Assembly: GCA_029339505.1 (NCBI GenBank)
Contig: JAQISU010000345.1
Span: forward strand, 1,201,501 to 1,265,500
DNA length: 64,000 bases
From: Unio delphinus
Lineage: Eukaryota; Mollusca; Bivalvia; Unionida; Unionidae
Direction: 5' to 3'
The notes below the pieces were generated by a model. It ran no database searches. It saw only the letters and a program-made list of their open reading frames with translations, and was not told where the DNA came from. Of this stretch, positions 27,612 to 39,588 are shown in pieces. Position numbers and translations under genes: made by a program. Within the stretch, counting starts at the first letter, position 1. Every line of letters begins with the position of its first letter.

Positions 27612-27702
27612 CTGAAATGTTCGTGTGTGTGTATGTGTGTGTTGGTGGTGGCAGAGTGGGTGTTTGTGTGTGTATGTGTGTGTTGGTGGTGGCAGAGTGG
27701 GT
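27612..27702 (+). repeat. Tandem duplication of a TG/TGG-rich unit
   Basis: A block ending TTGGTGGTGGCAGAGTGGGT occurs twice, preceded each time by TGTGTGTATGTGTGTG. Confidence 0.85.
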
Positions 27703-28077
27703 ACCTACGACAGAGAGAATCGATAACTAAGGGACGTTTGTGTTTCGCTCATGGTCGCGCCACAATCAAATTATCTTCATAACACAGAACCGGCAAAGCA
27801 TTACCATTACTATAGAGTAATAGTTGTAGTGGTAGTGGTAGTTGGTGGTGGTGGTTGTATTGTAGTGGTGATAATACCATTTTTACTCGTCAGAGGACAT
27901 AATCACTAACTTTTTTCTACACTACACTTCAAACAGAAACGACACTACAAAAATGTGCATTTTGCTTTTGCTCCCCAGGTACTGCAGCTTTTTAATACAG
28001 ACACACTAAGACAGCTTTTTAATACAGACACACTAAGACAGTTTGAGAACGGCTGAGAAACATCTGATTTATTTGCC

Positions 28078-30352
28078 CTGGCTATTTGTTGGTAAAAAAC
28101 TTGTATTCTTTTTAATTATCAGTCTTACTGACGTAGAGTATGAACACTAGCTATTTGTTGGCAAATAACTTGTATTCTTTTTAATTATCAGTCTTAATGA
28201 CGTACAGTATGAACACTAGCTATTTGTTGGTAAATAACTTGTATTCGTTTTAATTATCAGTCTTACTGACGTAGAGTATGAACACTAGCTATTTGTTGGT
28301 AAATAACTTGTATTCGTTTTAATTATCAGTCTTACTGACGTAGAGTATGAACACTAGCTATTTGTTGGTAAATAACTTGTATTCTTTTTAATTATCAGTC
28401 TTACTGACGTAGAGTATGAACACTAGCTATTTGTTGGTAAATAACTTGTATTCTTTTTAATTATCAGTCTTACTGACGTAGAGTATGAACACTAGCTATT
28501 TGTTGGTAAATAACTTGTTTTGTTTTTAATTATCAGTCTTACTGACGTAGAGTATGAACACTAGCTATTTGTTGGTAAATAACTTGTATTCGTTTTAATT
28601 ATCAGTCTTACTGACGTAGAGTATGAACACTAGCTATTTATTGGTAAATAACTTTTTTGGTTTTTAATTATCAGTCTTACTGACGTAATGTATGAACACT
28701 AGCTATTTGTTGGTAAATAACTTGTATTCTTTTCAATTATCAGTCTTACTGACGTAGAGTATGGACACTAGCTATTTGTTGGTAAATAACTTGTTTTGTT
28801 TTTAATTATCAGTCTTACTGACGTAGAGTATGAACACTAGCTATTTGTTGGTAAATAACTTGTATTCTTTTTAATTATCAGTCTTACTGACGTAGAGTAT
28901 GAACACTAGCTATTTATTGGTAAATAACTTTTTTGGTTTTTAATTATCAGTCTTACTGACGTAGAGTATGAACACTAGCTATTTATTGGTAAATAACTTT
29001 TTTGGTTTTTATTATCAGTCTTACTGACGTAATGTATGAACACTAGCTATTTGTTGGTAAATAACTTGTATTCTTTTTAATTATCAGTCTTACTGACGTA
29101 GAGTATGAACACTAGCTATTTGTTGGTAAATAACTTGTATTCGTTTTAATTATCAGTCTTACTGACGTAGAGTATGAACACTAGCTATTTGTTGGTAAAT
29201 AACTTGTATTCTTTTTAATTATCAGTCTTACTGACGTAGAGTATGAACACTAGCTATTTGTTGGTAAATAACTTGTATTCTTTTTAATTATCAGTCTTAC
29301 TGACGTAGAGTATGAACACTAGCTATTTGTTGGTAAATAACTTGTTTTGTTTTTAATTATCAGTCTTACTGACGTAGAGTATGAACACTAGCTATTTGTT
29401 GGTAAATAACTTGTATTCGTTTTAATTATCAGTCTTACTGACGTAGAGTATGAACACTAGCTATTTATTGGTAAATAACTTTTTTGGTTTTTAATTATCA
29501 GTCTTACTGACGTAATGTATGAACACTAGCTATTTGTTGGTAAATAACTTGTATTCTTTTCAATTATCAGTCTTACTGACGTAGAGTATGGACACTAGCT
29601 ATTTGTTGGTAAATAACTTGTTTTGTTTTTAATTATCAGTCTTACTGATGTAGAGTATGAACACTAGCTATTTGTTGGTAAAAAACTTGTATTCTTTTTA
29701 ATTATCAGTCTTACTGACGTAGAGTATGAACACTAGCTATTTATTGGTAAATAACTTTTTTGGTTTTTAATTATCAGTCTTACTGACGTAATGTATGAAC
29801 ACTAGCTATTTGTTGGTAAATAACTTGTATTCTTTTTAATTATCAGTCTTACTGACGTAGAGTATGAACACTAGCTATTTATTGGTAAATAACTTTTTTG
29901 GTTTTTAATTATCAGTCTTACTGACGTAGAGTATGAACACTAGCTATTTGTTGGTAAATAACTTGTATTCTTTTTAATTATCAGTCTTACTGACGTAGAG
30001 TATGAACACTAGCTATTTATTGGTAAATAACTTTTTTGGTTTTTAATTATCAGTCTTACTGACGTAATGTATGAACACTAGCTATTTGTTGGTAAATAAC
30101 TTGTATTCTTTTCAATTATCAGTCTTACTGACGTAGAGTATGGACACTAGCTATTTGTTGGTAAATAACTTGTTTTGTTTTTAATTATCAGTCTTACTGA
30201 CGTAATGTATGAACACTAGCTATTTGTTGGTAAATGACTTGTATTCTTTTTAATTATCAGTCTTACTGACGTAGAGTATGAACACTAGCTATTTGTTGGT
30301 AAATAACTTGTATTCGTTTTAATTATCAGTCTTACTGACGTAGAGTATTAAC
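28078..30352 (+). repeat. 69-bp minisatellite, 33 units, with a 12-unit higher-order repeat
   Basis: The unit runs TAGCTATTTGTTGGTAAATA ... ATCAGTCTTACTGACGTAGA GTATGAACAC. Units fall into variants at the centre: TATTCTTTT, TATTCGTTTT, TTGTTTTGTTTTT, CTTTTTTGG (with TTTATTGG) and TATTCTTTTC. The variant order from the unit at 28285 repeats from the unit at 29112, 827 bases later (12 units less one base lost in unit 14). Part of the order recurs near the end. Units contain stops and encode nothing. Confidence 0.96.
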
Positions 30353-31314
30353 AGTTTAAAGGTGTCGCATATGTTGAAAAGCGAATAGAAGCCATAAACT
30401 GAATTAATACTTGATGAGAATTTGAAAACTAGAAACAGGAGAATGAAGATATCCTTTAGGAAATTCAAAGTTTCTGATCTTGTCCGAACAACCTTATTGT
30501 ATTACCGCCAAAATGGCCAGGTAAACTGTAAATAGAAAGGGCTGCCTCTGGAAACAGGTAATTGGAATAAATTTACTAAGAAGAAAACTCCGTGCTATCA
30601 GTTTTGCATGCAATCTCAACTAAGTTAGACAGTATTACTGTAAACATTGGCAACCACATACGTAGCCGCATGATTTCATAGAATTTGGCTTTAATTCAAA
30701 AGCACGTTCGTCACGTATATTTATGTTTATGTTCCTCTTGTGAGAGATATCACCTCGTGATGCATCCGTGAAAGATACCGAACGTCGACCAAACATTACT
30801 GAATCTAATTTTCGTTCAACACTTTGAATTCACAATTACATTTAACATCTATATGCTTATATAAGCATTGATTGATATGTATCAGTTCTCTTTTAAGATC
30901 TCTGAAATTAAGCACGCCTGCATTAAACAGAGGCTGCGTACGAAAGATAATGTGCACGTATATGTGTGTTATTTTAACTTATTGATTGTAATGGATACAT
31001 TACTTGAAATGGATACATTACTTGTAATGGATACATTACTTCATGCATATGTGCATAGATTATTAACAAGGCTACATTTTTTTAGTCTCAACACAGTCAC
31101 AAAATACATATAGATAAACAGATGCATGTAGATAGACAGAAGTATAATACAGCAACGGTGTCATCAAGATGAAGATTCGAAATTTGATATAATATGCAAA
31201 GTGTCCTTAGAAAGTACAGCTATATATTTTCTGTTTCAGGGATGTGGTCATTTGTAACAAAAACTATCAAATAAACTGTAATACAAGTATGTGTTGATTA
31301 TGACTCCTGCAGTT
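30353..31314. other. Gene-free stretch with an 18-bp triple repeat
   Basis: At about 30990-31041 the unit TAATGGATACATTACTTG is present three times with one G/A variant. No gene recognised. Confidence 0.45.
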
Positions 31315-31600
31315 ATGTTGTATAAGGTAGAATGATGTGAGATGATGACTGCCACCCGTTTGTTGTCTATGGTAGAATGATGTGAGATGATGACTGCCAC
31401 CCGTTTGTTGTCTATGGTAGACAGATCTGAGATGATGATTGCTACTCTTTTGTTGTCTACCACGAAAGATGATGTGAGATGATGAATTCTATTCTTTGGA
31501 TGTCTACGGTAGACAGATCTGAGATGATGACTGCTACTCTTTTGTTGTCTACGGTAGACAGATCTGAGATGATGATGACAATTGCCATGTTTTCTTTACG
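31315..31600 (+). repeat. 45-bp tandem repeat, about 6 units
   Basis: Units contain GAGATGATGACTGCCACCCG and TTTGTTGTCTATGGTAGA. They vary at CCACCCG/CTACTC and AATGATG/CAGATC. The 45-bp period keeps minus-strand frames open, giving 71-75-codon artefacts. Confidence 0.88.
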
Positions 31601-31867
31601 GTGAGATGATACCGCTATTTTCGTATTCGCATTGCTTTTGTTGATATCGTTACTTTCACCCGCAATGTAGGAGATCAAACACATCTTAATTGCACTCTGA
31701 ATCGGTGTTTGCTGTCTCCCTGAGGTTGTATTAAAAGCACGTATGGGAGTTAAAGGGCCGGATCAAGCAAGTGATGTGGCTGGTCAAAAATTTCAAAATG
31801 TCCTTGATGTTCCTCGAAAGGACACCAAAGCAAAAGTAAATGCGCCTATTTACTCTGCATACTACTC

Positions 31868-32182
31868 TTATAAACGTACCCAAGAATAAAACGACAGCCA
31901 AGTGACAGGTTTGTGTGTATGCGTATGTGTGTGTTTGTGTGTGTGTGTGTTTACGTTTTGGGTTTCTTTTAACCTGGGGTTGGGGTCCAGAAGCCCCATA
32001 CTCTCCTCCCTTTTAATCGGGCCTAATTTGTGAGGCACTATGCTAGTGTTGCTACTTTCAATGCTGCTGCAGGTTAGTGATCGTGTATTAACAAATCGCT
32101 TTACTGCATCACTAAAGCTTGATACCAGTCTTTCCAGAGCGATCCGAAGTCTGGTTAAAACAGGATTCCAATTTGCCGACAT
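31868..32182 (-). pseudogene. Unrecognised 104-codon frame, possible element remnant
   Basis: The N-terminal 70 residues have protein-like composition with an amphipathic stretch (LRIALERLVSSFSDAVKRFV). The rest runs into a CA/TG microsatellite giving Thr-His repeats. I do not recognise a domain. A transposon gag-like or chance frame are both possible. Confidence 0.15.
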
Positions 32183-32339
32183 ATTTTTGACTAACTATAC
32201 ATAAACGAGATCTAACTTCAGTTTTAGAGGAAATAGCAATTTTTAATAACAAAACAATAATTGGCCTGATATCTTATCTGAAAGCCACAAATACAGACAA
32301 AATGCTGTCCACGTACATCAAAGAGTCTGATCTTTAAAA

Positions 32340-32570
32340 GCTATAGGCATGTAGCGAGCGAAGATAGGTAGAACGGTTGAACGCTGCGGATGTCACCGTA
32401 TGACACAGCCTTTAATTTTATGTGACAAATGTTTGCGATTAGGGTCACAGACCGATATTTATCATGAAGGTGCGACAACATGCCGCAAAGGCGCACCACC
32501 TGTCCTCAGGTGAACGTTTTCTAGAAGTGTCATTTCTTTCCATGGCAACAAAGCATCTGCGCTTGCCCAT
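32340..32570. promoter_or_regulatory. Candidate cis-regulatory segment
   Basis: A non-repetitive, G+C-richer island in AT-rich DNA. It carries an inverted pair of E-boxes (CACCTGTCCTCAGGTG, near 32500-32515) and CCATGGCAACAAAG near 32540, which combines an RFX-like half-site with a TCF/SOX-like AACAAAG. Motifs this short occur by chance; the call is a suggestion only. Confidence 0.2.
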
Positions 32571-32873
32571 ACGTGGCGCCCATCAGGGCTACATCTCAGT
32601 CTGGTCTGATATATTTCCATTTAACAGTTAAGTCCGAACTTTGGGTTGATAGACATATCCATTTTTTTTTTCTTGTCCAAAGTGGATTGAGAGATGGGTG
32701 CACACGCTTGTATGACGGGTGTGTCGAAGATCAATGTCTGCATGTAATCCAGAAGACTCGGACCTTTTTTGCTTTGACTTAATGGGGATTTAAGTTTTAA
32801 AGAGACGTTGACATTGACAAATATAGTTTGCCTTGGGGGATTACAGAGCCTGGGAATCTCTAGTTTCCCCTTT

Positions 32874-33038
<165 letters not shown>

Positions 33039-33039
33039 A

Positions 33040-34560
33040 TGGATTGGTTGATAATGACGACAAGCAACAATGCAGCGACTATATTTCACACACTTTCGTT
33101 GCCAGGGTAGCGGGATGAGCGGGTTTGAGAGGGGGTTTGTGAAATGCAAAGATTCTCAGTTTGTTCACACAAAACTGCGCAGAAGTGTGGACTGAATAAT
33201 ATTTAACAAAATCATTTTCCTTTAAAGTACGTGTATTTTGAAAGTTCGTCATTTTAATGCCATGTCCGTTGCCTGAATATAAGCTGAATGATTTTAATTT
33301 AATTTGCTGGACTTTTTTTTCATTCAGTGGAACAGAAGGGCCCTTAGCCAAGGTCTACGTCTGGCCTTAAAATACCAATACGTACAGTATATTAATTCGT
33401 GTTCAATTCACAATACCAGTGTCTCATTGGTTAGAGTAATCTGACGTTAGCCAGTCAGACGTTATAATGGTGAAGTGAGTCTGAGTATGAGAATCTTTGG
33501 GACTAACATACAAATTTGCAAAAAGGAGGTAATAAAAATACATTAGAATGTGCATAGTACGGAAGACCCGTATTTAATTTCCACGATTTTTTAAATAAGC
33601 GCACCTTGTGTTCTTTCGCAGCATTACATAATAGCACAAACTCCTAGCAAAATCGTATAATATTACAAAACAGACACAATATAACACAATAGTACAAAAA
33701 AATCACACATGTGATCCAGACATAAAATGCCCGCTAGCTAACCATTGAGGACATAACGTTTGTTTGATCTCAAAATATAAATAAATTTTAGAACATAATT
33801 AAACTGCAATGCTACATTAGAAGATTTACACAGTTTCTCGCAGCCATAGAAACATTTAGATTTTAGTATTTTAAACTCACTTTTCAATGTGATAGACAAT
33901 GCTTGCACGAGGTATGTAGAGATTCAACGTCGGTGGGTGAAGGGTGAGTAACAATGAGTTAAAATGTATGCATGAAGAATGATGTATGAAAGTTTTAGTT
34001 CTGCTGTGTTATACTAACATTATTGCTGAAATTCTTCGAGACAAATCGGCACGTTCTGTTGATATACATCCAAACCAGATGCCTGGATATCATTTCTAGT
34101 TCTGATAACTGTTCTAGGGAAATAGTCCCAGTATGAGATCAAAACAATACTGTAATTAAACTAAAATTGGATTCCTCCCAAACCAGATTCCCGTAAATAA
34201 AACAAAAACTAATATCCTCGAGGAGAGTTTCAACCGGAAGTGGTAGCCAAATATTTGAGTCTATAGAAAGCTGTTACTTCCTGGTGTAAAAGCTTTGTTC
34301 TCAATTAAGAATTATTAAATATATAATTAAATTATTAAATATAAACCAAAATATAAAATAACTGACATTTAAGATTACAAGTTTCACAGCTCATTCTAAC
34401 CGAAGCCACACTGTATCCATGGAACGGTAATTGAGTTTGCAGAAATAGAATTTTCATTTCTTTACAGCTTGCTTCACTAAGAGGAGACAATTCTGACAAA
34501 GTTAGAATTGTATTAAGCGCCAAATAAAAAATAATTGTTATGTATGTCAATATAACTTGA
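33040..34560. other. Gene-free stretch
   Basis: Unique AT-rich sequence. A 90-codon minus frame at 33079-33351 shows no family resemblance. Confidence 0.4.
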
Positions 34561-34755
34561 GCTATGCACCATGAATGATTGGTTCTATATCTCGTTACTT
34601 AATATTTTACTGATAACAATGCACCATGAATGATTGGTTCTATATCTCATTATTTAATATTTGTCTGATAACAATACACCATGATAAGCGTTTGGTTCTA
34701 TATCATGATAAGCGATAAGCGTTTGGTTCTATATCATGATAAGCGTTTGGTTCCA
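34561..34755 (+). repeat. Two nested short tandem repeats
   Basis: A roughly 55-bp unit (GCACCATGAATGATTGGTTC...) occurs twice with a partial third. A shorter unit (ATCATGATAAGCGTTTGGTT) follows, repeated about three times. The second appears to have grown from the end of the first. Confidence 0.8.
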
Positions 34756-34863
34756 TACAAAAGAGTACCGGTAGCCTACTTTACAATTAATACTCATCAA
34801 TCAATCTCACATTGTTGTTAAGATCGTAAACGCTTAACATTTATTCTGTATTAGACGTAATCA

Positions 34864-34872
34864 TATAGAGAC

Positions 34873-34966
<94 letters not shown>

Positions 34967-34975
34967 GTCTCTATG
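34864..34975. repeat. (TA)n tract inside a perfect inverted repeat
   Basis: ATAGAGACACAAAT on the left and ATTTGTGTCTCTAT on the right are exact reverse complements flanking about 80 bases of TA. The whole ~110-bp segment is self-complementary and could form a cruciform. Confidence 0.85.
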
Positions 34976-36640
34976 TGCACACTGGAAAATAGATATACAC
35001 TCCTAGACGTTTTCATGACATTGGTTTTCAATGCTATTCTCACTTTGGAGAGCAGAAATCTTTCATTTAACACCCATTAACAAGACTTTGCTTTCAAAAG
35101 ACCTGGATATAGTCCAAACATTATCTGAAATGTCTTCGATTATTCATGTGCAATAGAAGTAATAAACAGAGACGGAAACAAATTGAATTGGAAAATCCTG
35201 GACTACGGTTTTTGGAGGATTTTTTTTTTTGTTGTTGACTGCACAGCAATGTCGTTGTATTATGGATTTACTTGACGTGTTTGGATCGATTCGAGTTCCA
35301 AATATTTACAGAGTTACCAGTATTGAAAGAAAAAGCCGACAGCTGCCTAATGCTTCTAACGATACAAAAGCACCCTATTGTGTCTGTTCTTTCAAAGATA
35401 TTCCTCCAGCGCCGCAAGTAAATCGAGCCAACCCAAGTATTTTTAATAGACGAGTCCAACTATTATTCTGCATATTGGGTTAAAAAGAAGGATTATCAAT
35501 TTTAAAGCTCGTCTCAAAATAAGACCAACATTTGAAGTGTAGAGACCGAAAGATTATGAAGTCAAAATAACTTGTAAAATATGGAAGAATTATGAATTCG
35601 GAAAACGATAACAATATTTAACATTACCACCGATGTCACCCTTAATGAAATTGATTTGTATTCCTAGGATTATTGATAGGGATCACGTGTTATTACATAT
35701 TGGTACTCTATGGGTTAATCTACACTCAGTACCAAATTACGATCATATGTTTGTTTGGAAAAGTAGACTTAAGTCGCTACCCCACCTTGTTTTATTGTAA
35801 CGTGTTTGAATACACCCCTGGGACTATTGCTATATATAGCATGTCATTCAATTTCTGACGGAATTAATTATTGAATTTTGCCGCTCAATCTTGACTGTAA
35901 ACGGGACAATTATACACCAAGGGTCTATCAGTTCATTTCTGGTGTTTTGTTTACTGGCAGTGAAATATGTATTGTTGATACGTTTGCATATTGTAAATTA
36001 CCTGGGGCTATGGGTGGGTTTAAATTCGTGTTTTGCTAAAGGTATCTAGTGCTTCATTTAAAACCATGTATTAATACAAATAGGTTGAAGAATAAATAAA
36101 GATAGATTCTTTTACGTGAACGTCAGTTATATAAACCCTTAATTGTCTCCTCTAATTAGTATGCACGAGTTCAACATAATAGTAAGGTCAATTTTCCTAA
36201 CCGGAAACAAAATGTCCGGACATATTGGGACCGTCACACTTTTACGCATTATGCGTGCATTAAACAAAGTTTTCTATCCGTTTTTAAGGCTCTTTGTATT
36301 AAAATATCTTTAGATGCAGCAGCACCAGATACCAATCGTGATTGAATTTGGACCAACTTTATCACCCGAAATCACTTTTTTTGTAAGAATCATGAATTTA
36401 CAAAAATTATGTTTCTCGGGAAATAATTTGATATGTAGTAAAAGACTATTTTATCATTCATTTGTCAAAACTAATTATGTTGCAAATAAACTGCGTTTAC
36501 TAAATAGACAAACATTTAACGATGCGAAGATATTGTGATTTACACTATCTTGAGGTAGGGAGAGACATTCAGTGTCTGTGTCTGAATGTCTCCACCTAAA
36601 TGTAAGAACCAACTTTCATTGACGACTTTTAAAATGTTGG
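34976..36640. other. Gene-free stretch with one exon-like segment
   Basis: No recognised gene. An exon-like segment (35247-35417) is listed separately. A 74-codon frame at 36314-36538 is not recognised. Confidence 0.35.
35247..35417 (+). other. Possible orphan exon, 57 codons
   Basis: A T-rich tract ending GTTGTTGACTGCACAG (35231-35246) looks like a splice acceptor. An open 171-base segment follows, ending CGCAA before GTAAAT at 35418, a plausible donor. The peptide contains CRCIMDLLDVFGS and YCVCSFKDIPPAPQ, and I recognise no domain. Acceptors of this quality are common in AT-rich DNA. Confidence 0.15.
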
Positions 36641-36691
36641 GGTATTTATAATGGTGAATTTAGGCAATGGACATGCCTAACATAGCTTAAG

Positions 36692-37275
36692 AAAACGATT
36701 ATTGGATGATCAACGGTCGTACCGAGTCCTTGACACATGAAAACAAATCGATGATGGAGAACATTCATACCAGGTCTGGAACACATAAGAAAACGATTAC
36801 ATGATGAACAACGGAATATCGGGTCTGGCACACTTAAGGAAACGACTACATGACGAACAACGGACGTATTGGGTCTTCACACTTAGGAAAACGACTACAT
36901 GACGAACAACGGACGTATTGAGTCTGGCACAATTAATAAAACGACTACATGACGAACAACGGATGTATTGGGTCTGGCACACTTAAGAAAACGACTACAT
37001 GATGAACAACGGACGTATCGGGTCTGTCACACATAAGAAAACGACTACATGACGAACAACGGACGTATTGGGTCTGGCACACTTAAGAAAACGACTACAT
37101 GATGAACAACGGACGTATCGGGTCTGGCACACTTAAGAAAACGACTACATGATGAACAACGGACGTATCGGGTCTGGCACACTTAAGAACACGACTACAT
37201 GACGAACAACGGATGTATTGGGTCTGGCACACTTAAGAAAACCATTACATGATGAACAACGGACGTATCGGGTCG
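36692..37275 (+). repeat. 50-bp minisatellite, about 11-12 units
   Basis: The unit is AAGAAAACGACTACATGACG plus AACAACGGACGTATTGGGTC plus TGGCACACTT. The first two units are degenerate; the later ones vary at GACG/GATG and ATTG/ATCG. Confidence 0.92.
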
Positions 37276-37832
37276 AATGGCAAATGGTTATCTTTTCAAG
37301 CAAACTCCCATCTGCAACTTTACCTTATCTCGGAAACTCTTGTTTGTTATTTCTCATTTGCTTTTGCAGATCAAATTTGAAAATGTACCTCATGTATCGT
37401 ATCACGACTATATGGTCTTAAATTAAGTAACAGAAGAGAGTGAAGATCAACAAAACCTTTAATTCAATTTTTTTAATATTTCCCTGGAATACAAAGTGAA
37501 TATTTACAAAAACATAATGTATTGTGAATTAAATCCTCAATAGTCCTAAATATTTTATCACAAGCCCAAAAGTATAGAGTATTCTGAATGAATTCCAGCG
37601 GTGTGCCAAAAAATGCAAATGTCGAATGTGCTGATGTACAAATAGCCTGGAATAATGTTGATATTATAACAGCATCTATGTATCACAATGCTATAATCCA
37701 AAATATCTCTTACTGAATTGACAAACATTCCAAAAGCGACGTAGTCCTAATTAAGTATCACTTTGTAATTCCAATGTATACGTTCAATAAATAAATAAAA
37801 TCATATCATGTAAACACAAACAAAATTGATTC
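37276..37832. other. Gene-free stretch
   Basis: Unique AT-rich sequence; nothing recognised. Confidence 0.4.
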
Positions 37833-38080
37833 CACTAAGATTAGTGGTAAGATATGGAATTAGTAATTCTGTTTACTTATTTCCTATATAATAACACTAA
37901 GATTAGTGGTAAGATATGGAATTAGTAATTCTGTTTACTTATTTCCTATATAATAACACTAAGATTAGTGGTAAGATATGGAATTAGTAATTCTGTTTAC
38001 TTATTTCCTATATAATAACACTAAGATTTGTGGTAAGATATGGAATTAGTAATTCTGTTTACTTATTTCCTATATAATAA
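37833..38080 (+). repeat. 62-bp minisatellite, left part (4 units)
   Basis: The unit starts CACTAAGATTAGTGGTAAGA and ends TATTTCCTATATAATAA. The array is interrupted after the fourth unit by the hAT-type element and resumes at 38552. Confidence 0.95.
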
Positions 38081-38081
38081 C

Positions 38082-38551
38082 TAGGGCATAACCGACTTTT
38101 GATCCGGAAATCGGATTCCACCGGATAGTATGAACTTCCGATTAATCGGAGTCGGACTAGGCAGGAACGACCGATTCGGATAATAAAAATAATAAAGTTG
38201 AATTTTAAAGCACCGTGTCTAACACTGCGTGTCATTCGATAGTTCGTTAATAAAGTTAAATAAGAAGTCAGAAAAGTCCAATATGGTCAACACAACCAGG
38301 CTGTGAGACAATCTATTTGAACTGGCGGGTAAAAACCGGAAATGAAGCCGGATATGGTAAAGTACTAAGTAACATGCTAGACACGGCAAAACCAGATACC
38401 AGAAACCCGGAAACGGAAGATGAAATTGTTTAGAAAAAAAATACGGATTTAGCATTTCCGATTAATCGAATCGTATCCGGAATCGGAAAAATTTCATGCC
38501 CAAAATCCGGAATCGGAAATCGGTAGAAAAATGCTAATCGGTTATGCCCTA
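38082..38551. mobile_element. Non-autonomous hAT-type transposon (MITE), 470 bp
   Basis: Perfect 14-bp terminal inverted repeats, TAGGGCATAACCGA at 38082-38095 and TCGGTTATGCCCTA at 38538-38551, are flanked on both sides by ATAATAAC. That is an 8-bp target duplication, the hallmark of the hAT superfamily. Subterminal regions are packed with short CCGGAATCGGAAATCGG- and CCGATTAATCGG-like repeats in both orientations. No transposase frame is present, so movement would need an enzyme supplied elsewhere. Neighbouring array units show the uninterrupted site. Confidence 0.93.
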
Positions 38552-38992
38552 ATAATAACACTAAGATTAGTGGTAAGATATGGAATTAGTAATTCTGTTT
38601 ACTTATTTCCTATATAATAACACTAAGATCAGTGGTAAGATATGGAATTAGTAATTCTGTTTACTTATTTCCTATATAATTACACTACGATTAGTGGTAA
38701 GATATGGAATTAGTAATTCTGTTTACTTATTTCCTATATAATAACACTAAGATTAGTGGTAAGATATGGAATTAGTAATTCTGTTTACTTATTTCCTATA
38801 TAATAACACTAAGATTAGTGGTAAGATATGGAATTAGTAATTCTGTTTACTTATTTCCTATATAATAACACTAGGATTAGTGGTAAGATATGGAATTAGT
38901 AATTCTGTTTACTTATTTCCTATATAATAACACTACGATTAGTGGTAAGATATGGAATTAGTAATTCTGTTTACTTATTTCTTATATAATAA
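38552..38992 (+). repeat. 62-bp minisatellite, right part (7 units)
   Basis: The array resumes with the target duplication and then seven full 62-bp units (38559-38992). Single-base variants occur: AAGATC, TACGAT and TAGGAT. Confidence 0.95.
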
Positions 38993-39588
38993 CACTAAGA
39001 TTAGTGGGATTAGTAATTATGTTTACTTGTATAATAACACTAAGATTAGTGGGATTAGTAATTATGCTTACTCATATAATAACACTAAGATTAGTGGGAT
39101 TAGTAATTATGTTTACTTATATAATAACACTAAGATTAGTGGGATTAGTAATTATGTTTACTCATATAATAACACTAAGATTAGTGGGATTAGTAATTAT
39201 GTTTACTTATATAATAACACTAAGATTAGTGGGATTAGTAATTATGTTTACTCATATAATAACACTAAGATTAGTGGGATTAGTAATTATGTTTACTCAT
39301 ATAATAACACTAAGATTAGTGGGATTAGTAATTATGTTTGCTCATATAATAACACTAAGATTAGTGGGATTAGTAATTCTGTTTACTCATACAATAACAC
39401 TAAGATTAGTGGGATTAGTAATTCTGTTTACTTATATAATAAACTAAGATTAGTGGGATTAGTAATTCTGTTTACTTATATAATAACACTAAGATTAGTG
39501 GGATTAGTAATTCTGTTTACTTATATAATAACACTAAGATTAGTGGGTTTAGTAATTATGTTTACTTATATAATAACACTAAGATTAA
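38993..39588 (+). repeat. 45-bp derivative minisatellite, about 13 units
   Basis: The unit is CACTAAGATTAGTGGGATTA plus GTAATTATGTTTACTTATAT plus AATAA. It equals the preceding 62-bp unit after two internal losses (10 and 7 bases). The loss made the period divisible by three, which opens a 226-codon frame (38952-39632) and others; these are artefacts. Confidence 0.95.

Noticed and set aside
28078..30352. CRISPR-like appearance of regularly spaced repeats
   Set aside because: The units are contiguous 69-bp repeats with no unique spacers, in animal DNA. It is a minisatellite.
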